From assembly GCF_025947185.1 (NCBI RefSeq), contig NZ_CP110001.1, positions 1,550,001 through 1,614,000 on the forward strand: a DNA stretch of 64,000 nt. Direction: 5' to 3'. Positions 15,989-25,465 of the stretch are shown here, piece after piece; position 1 is the stretch's first letter, and every line of letters starts with the position of its first letter. The stretch is from Flavobacterium sp. N2038. GTDB lineage: Bacteria > Bacteroidota > Bacteroidia > Flavobacteriales > Flavobacteriaceae. The position numbers and the translations under genes are program-made. Under the pieces are notes generated by a model. The model saw nothing but the letters and a program-made list of their open reading frames with translations, was not told the origin of the DNA and did no database searches.

Positions 15989-17017
15989 TTGGCAAACAAA
16001 AAACGGAATACTATTTTATTTGTGATTTTGGCTTTGGGGCTCCTTCTAATGTTCTTGGCGAGTATTAGTCTGGGATCTGTCACAATCCCATTAAAAGATG
16101 TTTTTACAAGTTTAACCGGAGGTCAGGCATCAAAATCAACTTGGGAATATATTATCATTAATTATCGTTTGCCAAAAGCAATTACGGCTGTTTTAGTTGG
16201 AACAGGGCTTTCTATCAGTGGACTTTTAATGCAGACTTTATTTCGAAATCCGCTTGCAGGCCCTGATGTTTTGGGATTGAGTTCCGGAGCAAGTTTGGGA
16301 GTGGCTTTTTTGATTTTGGGTGCTGCATTTTTACCGTCGTTTTTAAGTGCGATTGCCTTGTCTTCGTACGGAATTGTTTTAGCATCTACAGTAGGGAGCA
16401 CATTAGTTTTATTATTGGTTTTATTAGTTTCACAGAGATTGCGGGATACAATGGTAATTTTGATTATGGGATTAATGTTTGGAAGTTTTACCATAGCAAT
16501 CGTTAGTGTATTAACTTATTTTAGTACCGCAGAACAACTTCAGAAATTTACTTTCTGGTCTATGGGAAGTCTTGGAAATCTCTCATGGTCAACAATTGGA
16601 ATCTTGACTTTTTGCGTTTTAACCGGTTTACTTTTAAGTGCCAATAGTATTAAACCTTTAAATGCATTGCTTTTGGGGGAGAATTATGCAAAAAGTATGG
16701 GGCTTAATTTTAAACGCTCAAGGTTAATCATCATTTTTGCTACCAGTATATTATCAGGAAGTATTACAGCTTTTGCGGGACCAATTGCTTTTATTGGTTT
16801 AGCGGTTCCACATATTGCAAAGCTAACATTTCAAACTAGTAATCACACGATTTTGTTTTGGAGTACTTTGTTTTTTGGATCTATAATCATGTTGTTTTGT
16901 GATATTGTTTCACAAATGCCGGGATTTGATGTCACACTTCCAATAAATGCAATTACATCTATTATTGGTGCTCCGGTTGTGATTTGGCTTTTGGTACGAA
17001 AAAGAAATTTCCAATAG
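15989..17017 (+). CDS. btuC: Cobalamin ABC transporter permease (FecCD family)
   Basis: The 342-aa protein has about ten hydrophobic segments and the family blocks YRLPKAITAVLVGTGLSISG, NPLAGPDVLGLSSGAS and AGPIAFIGLAVPHIAK. It forms the membrane channel for B12 with BtuD and BtuF. The start codon is TTG, one base after the btuF stop; no ATG is near the expected N-terminus, so TTG is accepted. Confidence 0.9.
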   Translation: MANKKRNTILFVILALGLLLMFLASISLGSVTIPLKDVFTSLTGGQASKSTWEYIIINYRLPKAITAVLVGTGLSISGLLMQTLFRNPLAGPDVLGLSSGASLGVAFLILGAAFLPSFLSAIALSSYGIVLASTVGSTLVLLLVLLVSQRLRDTMVILIMGLMFGSFTIAIVSVLTYFSTAEQLQKFTFWSMGSLGNLSWSTIGILTFCVLTGLLLSANSIKPLNALLLGENYAKSMGLNFKRSRLIIIFATSILSGSITAFAGPIAFIGLAVPHIAKLTFQTSNHTILFWSTLFFGSIIMLFCDIVSQMPGFDVTLPINAITSIIGAPVVIWLLVRKRNFQ

Positions 17018-17026
17018 ATATTGGCC

Positions 17027-17093
17027 CACAGATTTTACTGATTAAACGGATATTCACAGATTATTTTTAATCATTTTAATCCTTTAATCTGTG
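17027..17093. repeat. Intergenic CACAGATT...AATCTGTG palindrome (copy 1)
   Basis: CACAGATT (17027-17034) and AATCTGTG (17086-17093) form the outer arms, and GATTAAACGGAT and AATCCTTTAATC the inner ones. Related elements are at 37397-37438 and 58141-58204. This one lies between btuC and btuD without ending the operon's logic. Confidence 0.7.
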
Positions 17094-17149
17094 TCAGAAG
17101 AAAAAACTTAGCCGCTTAGTATCTCAGAACCTTAGCAACTTTAAAAAAA

Positions 17150-17926
17150 ATGATAAGTATCTTAAAAACATCAGATTTAAATATTGGATATAAGTCCAAG
17201 AAAGGAGTTACGACTATTGCTGAAAATCTAAATTTAAATTTAGCCTCTGGAAAACTGATTACATTAATAGGAGCAAACGGAATAGGAAAATCAACTTTGC
17301 TGCGCACGATCACCGGAATTCAGAAACCATTGTCAGGAAATGTTTATCTGAATGACCAAAATATCTCGGCCTATAAGCCTTTAGAATTAGCTCAGAATTT
17401 GAGTCTGGTTCTAACCGAAAAATTACCGCCAAGTAATCTTTCTGTTTTTGAATTGGTGGCACTAGGCCGTCAGCCTTATACCAATTGGGTAGGAACCTTA
17501 ACTCCGGAAGATATTGTAAAAGTAAACGAAGCTTTAGCATTAACTCAAATCAGCCATTTAGCGCGCAAAAAACATTTCGAAATTAGTGACGGACAACTGC
17601 AAAAGGTGTTAATTGCAAGAGCTTTGGCACAGGACACGCCATTAATTATTCTGGACGAACCTACAACACATCTTGATTTGTTGCATAAAGTCTCGTTATT
17701 TAAATTATTGAAAAAGCTAACTCAGGAAACTCAAAAGTGTATTTTATTCTCGACTCACGATATAGATTTGGCAATACAATTAAGCGACGAAATGATTGTC
17801 ATGACACCAAATAATGTTGTTCAGGATCAGCCTTGTAATTTAATTTCAAACGGAAGTTTCAGCGCTTTGTTCAAAGATGAACATATTATTTTTGATGCTG
17901 AAAAAGGGAAGTTTATTGTGACTTAA
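17150..17926 (+). CDS. btuD: Cobalamin ABC transporter ATPase
   Basis: The 258-aa ABC protein has Walker A GANGIGKST at 41-49, a signature written ISDGQ at 146-150 rather than LSGGQ, Walker B LIILDE at 166-171 and the H-loop STHD. It powers uptake with BtuC and BtuF. It follows btuC after 132 bases that hold a palindromic repeat. Its last 14 bases overlap the convergent gene at 17913. Confidence 0.9.
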   Translation: MISILKTSDLNIGYKSKKGVTTIAENLNLNLASGKLITLIGANGIGKSTLLRTITGIQKPLSGNVYLNDQNISAYKPLELAQNLSLVLTEKLPPSNLSVFELVALGRQPYTNWVGTLTPEDIVKVNEALALTQISHLARKKHFEISDGQLQKVLIARALAQDTPLIILDEPTTHLDLLHKVSLFKLLKKLTQETQKCILFSTHDIDLAIQLSDEMIVMTPNNVVQDQPCNLISNGSFSALFKDEHIIFDAEKGKFIVT

Positions 17927-18401
17927 TTAGATTGTTTTCTCGATTATATCTATTTCGGTGTATTGTTAGAGCGTGTCCTAATTCACTTGAGTCTGTGCTT
18001 AATTTATTAAGGTTAAATTTCATTATTTGACTTGGTTCAATAATATAATAATGAAAGTAATAATTATCATTTTTTTGATTTATATATTCACGTACGATTC
18101 TTTCATTTTCGATATTACTCCATGGAACCAAAGGATCATCTCTATATTGAATGCCTTTAGAATTAATCCGAAACTGAATTTCATCAATTCTTTTTATTGC
18201 TTTGATAAGTAAAGGAAGTTGAAAAACAAAAAGACAAAATAATGCTGAAACTACAATAAGTTGGTTTTGTGTATAAAAGTAAACAAAGCCTATAAGAGCT
18301 CCAACGACAAATAATATTCTCTGAATAATTTCTCCTCTTGTATAATAAATCAGGAATTCTTTAGAAAAACTAAGGTTATTTTCGTCAATGAGTGGTCTCA
18401 T
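17913..18401 (-). CDS. Two-helix membrane protein, PH-like domain possible
   Basis: The 162-aa protein has two membrane helices (about 28-45 and 47-68) and a soluble C-terminal part with RFRINSKGIQYRDDPLVPWSNI-like order, which resembles bacterial PH-like domains (strand, W-S-N-I turn). I cannot name the family with certainty. It lies 1 base after trmL and is probably co-transcribed. Its end overlaps the convergent btuD by 14 bases. Confidence 0.65.
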   Translation of the reverse strand: MRPLIDENNLSFSKEFLIYYTRGEIIQRILFVVGALIGFVYFYTQNQLIVVSALFCLFVFQLPLLIKAIKRIDEIQFRINSKGIQYRDDPLVPWSNIENERIVREYINQKNDNYYFHYYIIEPSQIMKFNLNKLSTDSSELGHALTIHRNRYNRENNLIKSQ

Positions 18402-18402
18402 G

Positions 18403-18858
18403 TTATTTTTTCAATCCGATCTGTCTTTTAGCTTCACCAACAACAAAAGCAACAGAATTTGCAATATTAAAACTGCGAATTAATTTAGACATCGGAATCG
18501 TTAAATGGTTTTCAAATAAAGCTAAAACTTCTTTGCTCAGCCCAACACTTTCTTTTCCGAAAACCAGCCAGTCGCCATCCTGAAAATCAGTTTCCAGATA
18601 TGATTTTTCAGCATGCGAACTCATCAAAAAAACGCGGGATTTATCCGGAATCTGTTGCATCCATTCTTCCACACTCTGATATTCGGTTACATCAAGATGT
18701 ACCCAATAGTCCAATCCGGAACGTTTTAGATTTTTATCATTAATTACAAATCCAAAAGGGTGAATTAAATGTAATCGACTTTCTGTACCAACGCACAATC
18801 TTCCAATATTTCCGGTATTATTTGGTATTTCTGGTTCTACAAGAACAACGTTTAGCAT
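18403..18858 (-). CDS. trmL: tRNA (cytidine/uridine-34-2'-O)-methyltransferase
   Basis: The 151-aa protein of the SPOUT class has the three knot motifs: LVEPEIPNNTGNIGRLC at the N-terminus, FGKESVGL in the middle and IPMSKLIRSFNIANSVA at the end. TrmL methylates the ribose of the wobble base of tRNA-Leu isoacceptors. Size and order are the same as in E. coli. It is followed 1 base later by a membrane protein gene. Confidence 0.94.
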   Translation of the reverse strand: MLNVVLVEPEIPNNTGNIGRLCVGTESRLHLIHPFGFVINDKNLKRSGLDYWVHLDVTEYQSVEEWMQQIPDKSRVFLMSSHAEKSYLETDFQDGDWLVFGKESVGLSKEVLALFENHLTIPMSKLIRSFNIANSVAFVVGEAKRQIGLKK

Positions 18859-18902
18859 TTTTTTGAATTATGAGTTATGAATTATGAGTTTTTAAAAATT
18901 AT

Positions 18903-19469
18903 CTAATTATCAAATTGATCTACTTCTAAAACTTCGCCGGCTTTTAGGTTTTGCAAATATACATTTCCAATCCGAACGCGAACCAATCGTAGAGTAGGAA
19001 AACCGACTGCGGCGGTCATTTTTCTAACCTGACGAAACTTTCCTTCATTTACGGTAATTGAAGCCCAGCTGGTGGGGCCATGACGTTCGTCTCTGATTTT
19101 TTTTGCTCTTGGACCAAAATCCGGAATTTCAGTGACTATAAAAGCAGAGCAGGGTTTTGTTTTGTATTTACCGCCTTCAAAACCTATTTCTACACCTTTT
19201 TGTAATTGTATAATAGCTTCAGGAGTAATAATACCGTCAACCTGAACGTAGTATTCTTTGTCAACTTTTTTGCTCCTTATTTGTTCGCTTACTTTTCCGT
19301 CAGTTGTTAGTAAAAGCAAACCTTCAGAATCTTCATCCAATCTACCAATGGCCATTGTACCTTCAGGGAAATCATGCAATTCGCCCAAAAGTTTTTTCTT
19401 TCTTTTTAATTCATAAATAAATTGGCTCAGATAGCCGTATGGTTTAAAAAGAATAAAGTGTCGATGCAT
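18903..19469 (-). CDS. rluE: 23S rRNA pseudouridine synthase, RluE-like
   Basis: The 188-aa RsuA/RluE-family protein begins HFILFKPYGYLSQF, has the catalytic Asp in GRLDEDSEGLLLLTTDG and ends with KFRQVRKM and LRLVRVRIG. It has no N-terminal S4 domain, as in RluE, which modifies U2457 of 23S rRNA. The assignment to RluE rather than RluB/F rests on length and the lack of S4. Confidence 0.85.
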   Translation of the reverse strand: MHRHFILFKPYGYLSQFIYELKRKKKLLGELHDFPEGTMAIGRLDEDSEGLLLLTTDGKVSEQIRSKKVDKEYYVQVDGIITPEAIIQLQKGVEIGFEGGKYKTKPCSAFIVTEIPDFGPRAKKIRDERHGPTSWASITVNEGKFRQVRKMTAAVGFPTLRLVRVRIGNVYLQNLKAGEVLEVDQFDN

Positions 19470-19519
19470 GTTTAATTTTTTGCAAAGATAGTTTCTTTAG
19501 TAAAACTAGAAGAGAAAGT

Positions 19520-19717
19520 TTAAGCTTTGATTTTTTTTATCCATAAATAGATAAACCAAATTACTGTTATTGTAAAAATGACAAGTAGTTCAGGATAATA
19601 GTTCTTGAAAAAGTCATGAAAATAACTTCCCACTAAAATATAAGCAGATGCCATACATAATTTGATTAGAATAAATTCGGCATTCGACCAGCTGGTTTTT
19701 ATTTTGAAGAAATTCAT
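19520..19717 (-). CDS. 65-aa two-helix membrane protein
   Basis: The small protein starts MNFFKIKTSWSNAEFILIKL, has two hydrophobic helices (about 16-34 and 43-60) and a basic end. I recognise the type from other Flavobacterium genomes, where it is annotated as hypothetical. No function can be given. Confidence 0.6.
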   Translation of the reverse strand: MNFFKIKTSWSNAEFILIKLCMASAYILVGSYFHDFFKNYYPELLVIFTITVIWFIYLWIKKIKA

Positions 19718-19859
19718 AATAACACAATATTAAGTTGTTTTGATTAAAGGTACTAAATTTTGAAAAGTGGTAATTATAAAACAAAGACAATGTGAAACCA
19801 TAATTTTTTCAAAATCAGAATTCGTAATATTATAATGAGAACACAAAATAATATTAATT

Positions 19860-20234
19860 ATGGAAACGAATAATTTAGGTTCAAAAAAGATAAACGGTGC
19901 ACAAAAAAATATAGGTGAATCGAAAGGAAAAAACATATCGCATGATGGTGAATCTGATGCTGTAAATTTGAAAAAAGAAGTAGTGACAGATGTTAAAGGG
20001 AATAAAGAGATTGTAGAAAGAGCGCGAAACGAAAATGAAGAAATTAATGCAGTTGCAGATGAGGTAAGTCCAGATAATGCAAACGCAAATCGGGGAGTTG
20101 AAACAGAAGAGGAAGCAAAAAAAACGGTTGAAAATAAAGATAGAAATTCGGATATTACTCCAAATCGATATCCAAACTCACATCCTGACAATCATGAAGA
20201 CAGAGGAAATATGAAATTAGACGAAGATGAATAA
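19860..20234 (+). CDS. Hydrophilic, probably disordered 124-aa protein
   Basis: The protein is rich in Asn, Glu, Lys and Asp without hydrophobic core segments or a signal peptide. The plus strand is chosen over an antisense frame because its composition (KK, EE, NE runs, PNRYPNSHPDNHEDRG tail) fits small stress-related flavobacterial proteins, and a similar acidic protein is at 58227-58526. Function is unknown. Confidence 0.6.
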   Translation: METNNLGSKKINGAQKNIGESKGKNISHDGESDAVNLKKEVVTDVKGNKEIVERARNENEEINAVADEVSPDNANANRGVETEEEAKKTVENKDRNSDITPNRYPNSHPDNHEDRGNMKLDEDE

Positions 20235-20390
20235 TGGTTATACGGTTTTTTTATGGTATCTGGAGACTATTTAACATCAAATAACATTTGCTTGGCAAAA
20301 CGGGTTAATGTTATTATAAACTGAGGTTTTGAGGGTGCCCAACGACTAATATCTTCATAAATTGTAGTTTCAAATTTAAATATTAAGAAT

Positions 20391-21143
20391 ATGGCACTTT
20401 TAGAAAACAAAGTAGCTTTTGTATCTGGCGGAGGTTCAGGAATTGGACGCGCCGTGGCAAAAGCTTACGCTCGAGAAGGAGCAAAAGTAGTAATCTCAGA
20501 TATTAATGTTGAACACGGAGAAGAAACCGTAAAAAGTATAAAGGATAGCGGTGGAGAAGCCTTTTTTGTAAAAGGAGATTCTTCTGTAGCAAATGATAAT
20601 AAACACATGGTTGAGGTTGCAGTTTCAAAATATGGTCGATTGGACATTGCATGTAATAATGCGGGAATTGGCGGCCAGGCAAAACCAACCGGAGAATATG
20701 ATCCTGAAGCATGGGATCGTGTAATTGCACTTAATTTAAGTGGTGTTTTTTATGCCTGCCGTTATCAGCTGGAACAAATGGAGAAAAATGGGGGAGGAAG
20801 TATTGTAAATATTGCTTCAATTCATGGACAGGTTGCTGCTCCAAATAGTCCTGCCTATACTGCTTCTAAACATGGAGTGGTAGGATTAACTAAAAATATT
20901 GCGGCAGAATATGCTTTAAAAAATATTCGCTGTAATGCTGTTGGTCCTGGTTACATAGAAACAGCTTTGTTAAAAGACAATCTGGCACAAAACGTAATGG
21001 ATGCTGTTGCAGCAAAAGCACCAATGAATCGTTTAGGTACTGCAGAAGAGGTTGCCGAACTGGTTACTTTTTTGAGTTCTGAAAAATCTTCATTTACTAC
21101 CGGAAGTTATATTATTGCCGATGGCGGATATACAGCAGTATAA
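20391..21143 (+). CDS. SDR family NAD(P)-dependent oxidoreductase
   Basis: The 250-aa classical short-chain dehydrogenase has a nucleotide-binding GGGSGIG at residues 13-19, NNAG at 89-92, catalytic Ser143 and YTASK with Tyr156 and Lys160. An acidic residue after the second strand (SDIN, about 36-39) favours NAD. It resembles the glucose 1-dehydrogenase/3-oxoacyl reductase subgroup; the substrate cannot be read from sequence. It is monocistronic with a strong terminator. Confidence 0.9.
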   Translation: MALLENKVAFVSGGGSGIGRAVAKAYAREGAKVVISDINVEHGEETVKSIKDSGGEAFFVKGDSSVANDNKHMVEVAVSKYGRLDIACNNAGIGGQAKPTGEYDPEAWDRVIALNLSGVFYACRYQLEQMEKNGGGSIVNIASIHGQVAAPNSPAYTASKHGVVGLTKNIAAEYALKNIRCNAVGPGYIETALLKDNLAQNVMDAVAAKAPMNRLGTAEEVAELVTFLSSEKSSFTTGSYIIADGGYTAV

Positions 21144-21168
21144 AATTCTATATAAATTATTGGTAAAA

Positions 21169-21189
21169 ACCGTCTGAAGTTCAGACGGT
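21169..21189 (+). terminator. Terminator after SDR gene
   Basis: ACCGTCTGAA pairs perfectly with TTCAGACGGT around one base and is followed by a run of T. Confidence 0.92.
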
Positions 21190-21406
21190 TTTTTTGTTTT
21201 TTGAATAAATTAATCGTTTGATGTTTAAATTGTTAGAACTTATAAGAGTGCGTATTACAGTAGTTAAATAAGAAAAATAAGAGAATTAAAATTTAACATC
21301 TAATAGTTAATTTTCTGAAATAACTTACAATTAATTTAAGTTTTTACAATATTCTCTTAACTTTAAACAAGATAAATTTGAACTCTAAAACTCTATTCGA
21401 AAACGT

Positions 21407-24400
21407 ATGAAAAACAATTACTCTTTCCGTCATTTAATGACTTTTTTAGTTTTTTTATTTTGTTTCGCACTAAATCTGAGTGCGCAAACAATGCCAGCAG
21501 TACAAGATTTACCCTTTAGTCAAAATTTTGCAGGATGGGCGGCAAATTCTACAACTTATCCGAACGGTTTTCAGGGCTGGGTTGCAAATACCAGCGGAAA
21601 TACTGGTGTATACAATACCGGATTATCAGGAGACAGAATTATTATTGGTAGTAGTAATGCGACACAAACTAGCGGTAACATACACAATTATAATGGTATG
21701 ATTGGGTTTTTAAATACAACCAGTGTCGATCTGGCACTTGGTCTTGCATTTTCAACTTCTAGCAGTAAAGACATAAAAGTAGAATATGATGCTATGGTTT
21801 TCCGAAATCAATATGATGGAACGACGGTAAATCGCCTTCAGGAAATGTCTTTGCAATATCGTATTGGAATTACAGGAGCTTTTACTACATTACCTGGTAC
21901 AGCTTATTCAAACAATAGTACAGTTGCCAGAACTGCGGCCAATCTTCCGGATCCGGTTGCAACAAGATTCGCTGTTATATTGCCGGCTGAATGTAATTAT
22001 CAACCCATAATTCAAATAAGATGGATTGCAAAATTAATTTCAGGTTCTGCTGGCGGGCGTCAGTCTTTTGCAATTGATAATATTGATATTAAAAGTGATG
22101 ATAAAGCTCCGGTTAATGCTACAGGTTATCCAAAAACAGGAAATGTCTTAACAGAGAGTTTCGACTATATTCATAAAATAAATGAAATTGGGAAAACATA
22201 TTATGTACTGTTGCCTTCAGGAAGTGCAGCACCAACCATCGCTCAGATAAAAGCAGGTCAGGATGCAAGTGGAACTGCGGCTTTGCAATCAGGAATTTTT
22301 GATGTTACCGATTTTAATAAGGAATATGTAAAAACTTTTGCAGGATTAAGCATCAATACTCCATATTCTGTTTTTTATGTTTCTGAAGATATTATTGGAA
22401 ATATATCGACAGTAAATAAACTGGATGCTTCTACGGCTCCTGTCTTAATTCCTTCATTAGCTCCAACAGTAGCATCATTAGATTTAGGGTTTTCTGAAGT
22501 GGGCTACGATTCAGAAATTTTTAGTTACCAGATTGCAGCTACTAATCTTACTAATGATGTAGTGGTTTCTTCTCCTGCAAACTTCACAATATCCAAAGAT
22601 AACAATATGTTTGCATCCTCTTTAACATTTGCTGCAGCTGATTTTGCTTTAAATGCTACGCCTACAGTTTATGTGAAATTTACGCCAAATGCAGCGGGAA
22701 ATTTTACAGATTCAATAACTCATGAAACGGTAGGAGGTACAACAAAAACAGTTAGTTTAACAGCTCTGGGAGTAAATCCTTTTGTGCAGAATTTTGATGA
22801 TGTAAATATTTTTGTAAATAGCAAATGGTTGCAATACAATGAAGCGGGACCTATAAATAAATGGTCACACACTACTCAGTCACGAAATGTTAATTCTGGA
22901 ATAGGAGCGGTGTTAATGAACGGATTTTCAGATAGCGGAGCGAGTAAAGATTGGTTAATTTCTCCAAGGTTACGTTTGGATAGTTTTAGTCAAATTCCAT
23001 TATTATCTTTTTACTCTCGTAAATATTACTATGGACCTTCTTTAAAATTAATGGTTTCAACTAATTATGATGGAGTAAGTGATCCAAATACAGCAACTTG
23101 GATACCATTGGATGGTAAGTTTCCTGATGCTACAGGGACTTATGTAAAATCTCAGTATATTAATTTAACAGCTTATAAAACAGACCATACTTATTTAGCT
23201 TGGGTTTACGAAACAACTGCGGGCGGAAGTGGTAAGGCAGCAGAATGGTCTTTGGATGATTTTGCAGTTACAAATGTGTCACAATATGTTGATTCGAATC
23301 CGATTTTAGATTTTGCAGATGTGAGTCCAAATTCGGTTTCTGTTAGTCAGTCTTTTGTTTTTAAAGCAGCAGGCTATGGTGATATAACAATTGAAGCTCC
23401 GGCTTCGTACCAATTATCATCAGATAATATTTCATTTGCCTCAAGTATTATTGTTTCTTCTGCAGATGCACTGGCAGGAAAAACAGTTTACGCAAGATTT
23501 GTACCAACAACAAAAGAACCAACAATTTCGGGTGTGTTAACCATTACAGGAACATCATTGAATAAACAAATTGGCTCATTTACGGGATCTTCAATATTAA
23601 AAGCAGATACTTTTGATGTTGTTACGTATAATCTGGAGTTTTTTGGTTCAGATGTAAAAGATAAATCCAACAAAGAATTTGGTCCAACAAATGATGCTTT
23701 GCAAATTGAAAATGTTGCAAAAGTAATGAATAAGCTAAATGCCGATGTTTATGTGGTTCAGGAGGTTTCAGATGATCCGTCGATTGATATTTTGATTAGT
23801 AAAATAAACATCAACGGAAAAACATTTGATAAAACGACTTCAACTTCCTGGTCATATTCGTTTCAGGCCGCAGATCCTTATTTTCCGCCTCAAAAACTAG
23901 TGGTGCTTTATAACACTCAGACAACTACTGTAAAAAAGACGCGTGTTATGTTTGAAGAATTTTATAAAGATCTTCGCGACGGAAAAAAATCGTTAACCAA
24001 TTATCCTGTAGCAGTAACAAATCCTCCGGCAGAAAATCCGAGTGCCAGTTTTTTCTCTTCAGGACGTTTGCCTTATATGGTAACTATTGAAACAAATATT
24101 GGAGGAGTTAAAAAAGAAATTAATCTTGTAGATCTTCATGCCCGTGCAAACAGCGGATCAGATATTTCAAAATATAATATGCGTAAGTACGATGCACAGG
24201 TTTTAAAAGACAGTTTAGATGCACACTATCCAAATTCTAATCTGATTATTTTAGGAGATTTTAATGATGATGTAAAGGCGTCAGTTATTGCCGGTCAGGT
24301 TTCTTCGTATGAAAGTTTCGTTAATGATAACGTCAACTACAATCCGTTAACATTAGAAATCAGTAAAGCAGGTGCTTATAGTTTCTTAAGTTCAGGAGGG

Positions 24401-24844
24401 TTTTTGGATCATATTGTGATATCTAATGAATTGACAGATCAGTATATTGATAAATCTATCGCAGTTTATGATCCTCGTGCAGATATTACCGATTATACCA
24501 CTACAACTTCAGATCACGGACCTGTAATTGCTCGTTTTGAATTGAAAAAAGATGTTTTGTCAACAGTAGATTTTGAAACGAACAAAGGTTATCTGGTAAA
24601 TGCTTATCCTAATCCGTCTTCTGATGTGGTTAATATCGAAGTAAAAACAAAAGACGATAAAAATCTGACTTTAAACCTTTATGATATTACAGGAAGAAGT
24701 GTAATTAAACCTATTCAAATAAAAGGAACTCAGGAAAAGAATGCTGCAATTATTCAATTAAGTAATCTTAGAAACGGAATTTATTTTTACACTTTAAGTG
24801 AAAACAATAAAGTGATTTACAGCAATAAGATTGTTAAAAAATAG
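21407..24844 (+). CDS. Secreted endonuclease/exonuclease/phosphatase-domain protein with T9SS sorting signal
   Basis: The 1145-aa exoprotein has a signal peptide ending LNLSAQ, Ig-like/choice-of-anchor modules, a cleaved-adhesin-like region (about 465-625), and an EEP nuclease domain from about 734 (TYNLEFFGSD, VVQEVSDD, ILGDFNDD) to the active-site SDHGPV (Asp1036-His1037). It ends in a type A sorting domain (about 1063-1145, AYPNPSSD...NGIYFYTL) that marks export by the type IX system. A role in extracellular DNA or phosphoester degradation is inferred. A terminator follows. Confidence 0.9.
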   Translation: MKNNYSFRHLMTFLVFLFCFALNLSAQTMPAVQDLPFSQNFAGWAANSTTYPNGFQGWVANTSGNTGVYNTGLSGDRIIIGSSNATQTSGNIHNYNGMIGFLNTTSVDLALGLAFSTSSSKDIKVEYDAMVFRNQYDGTTVNRLQEMSLQYRIGITGAFTTLPGTAYSNNSTVARTAANLPDPVATRFAVILPAECNYQPIIQIRWIAKLISGSAGGRQSFAIDNIDIKSDDKAPVNATGYPKTGNVLTESFDYIHKINEIGKTYYVLLPSGSAAPTIAQIKAGQDASGTAALQSGIFDVTDFNKEYVKTFAGLSINTPYSVFYVSEDIIGNISTVNKLDASTAPVLIPSLAPTVASLDLGFSEVGYDSEIFSYQIAATNLTNDVVVSSPANFTISKDNNMFASSLTFAAADFALNATPTVYVKFTPNAAGNFTDSITHETVGGTTKTVSLTALGVNPFVQNFDDVNIFVNSKWLQYNEAGPINKWSHTTQSRNVNSGIGAVLMNGFSDSGASKDWLISPRLRLDSFSQIPLLSFYSRKYYYGPSLKLMVSTNYDGVSDPNTATWIPLDGKFPDATGTYVKSQYINLTAYKTDHTYLAWVYETTAGGSGKAAEWSLDDFAVTNVSQYVDSNPILDFADVSPNSVSVSQSFVFKAAGYGDITIEAPASYQLSSDNISFASSIIVSSADALAGKTVYARFVPTTKEPTISGVLTITGTSLNKQIGSFTGSSILKADTFDVVTYNLEFFGSDVKDKSNKEFGPTNDALQIENVAKVMNKLNADVYVVQEVSDDPSIDILISKININGKTFDKTTSTSWSYSFQAADPYFPPQKLVVLYNTQTTTVKKTRVMFEEFYKDLRDGKKSLTNYPVAVTNPPAENPSASFFSSGRLPYMVTIETNIGGVKKEINLVDLHARANSGSDISKYNMRKYDAQVLKDSLDAHYPNSNLIILGDFNDDVKASVIAGQVSSYESFVNDNVNYNPLTLEISKAGAYSFLSSGGFLDHIVISNELTDQYIDKSIAVYDPRADITDYTTTTSDHGPVIARFELKKDVLSTVDFETNKGYLVNAYPNPSSDVVNIEVKTKDDKNLTLNLYDITGRSVIKPIQIKGTQEKNAAIIQLSNLRNGIYFYTLSENNKVIYSNKIVKK

Positions 24845-24863
24845 ATTTTAAAAAGAGTAAAAT

Positions 24864-24896
24864 AAAGAAGGCGATTCAAACTGAATCGCCTTCTTT
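24864..24896. terminator. Bidirectional terminator
   Basis: AAAGAAGGCGATTCA pairs with TGAATCGCCTTCTTT around a 3-base loop. It serves the exonuclease gene and overlaps the stop of the convergent MepB-like gene. Confidence 0.92.
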
Positions 24897-25422
24897 ATTT
24901 TATAAAAAGTTTTGTAAACTTTTCTATTTCTGTTTCTGGAGTTATAGCGTAAAAATAATCCAGTTGCCATTTTTGTGTTTTTTGAGCCTGTTTGCTGTTT
25001 GCGTTATCCCAGGGTGGATAAACTCGTGTAGCTCTTATTCCTTCCTTATTTTCGGTGGTAAAAATTCCTTTTTTAAGAAGAATTTCTTTGGGGAATACAA
25101 ATTGTCCAAACAAATCATCTTTCCTTACACTTACAATAACAAAATCTATTGAATCAGTATAATCAAAGGGTTCAATTGTCCCCTTTGCATTTCTTTTCCA
25201 TAAGGTTACAAACTGACCCGTTTTGGTTGGCGTAATTTTAGCCGATCTGAATTTTATTGCTCTGTCATCAATTTTAAAATCAAAAGCATCATATTCTTTG
25301 CTTTCAATTTCTGGCTGAGGTTCAGAACATTCAAATCCGCAAACATCATAAATTAATTTTTTTGCAGTGCTTAAATTTTTTGGTAAAGAAGTTTCGTCTG
25401 CCCAGCTATTTTCAGGTATCAT
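24895..25422 (-). CDS. MepB-family protein
   Basis: The 175-aa protein matches the MepB family: YDAFDFKIDDRAIKFRSAKITPTKTGQFVTLW, then FGQFVFPKEIL and RVYPPWD. In Staphylococcus mepB lies with the MepR-MepA multidrug system, but its activity is unknown. No mepA or mepR is near here. Its end overlaps the bidirectional terminator. Confidence 0.85.
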   Translation of the reverse strand: MIPENSWADETSLPKNLSTAKKLIYDVCGFECSEPQPEIESKEYDAFDFKIDDRAIKFRSAKITPTKTGQFVTLWKRNAKGTIEPFDYTDSIDFVIVSVRKDDLFGQFVFPKEILLKKGIFTTENKEGIRATRVYPPWDNANSKQAQKTQKWQLDYFYAITPETEIEKFTKLFIK

Positions 25423-25465
25423 TTACATTTTATATTTCTGTAAAATTATATAAAATAGCTGCGAA

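Noticed and set aside
19730..20191. 153-aa minus-strand frame opposite the hydrophilic gene
   Set aside because: It is Ser/Phe-rich, as expected for the complement of a Glu/Lys-rich gene, and has no start context.
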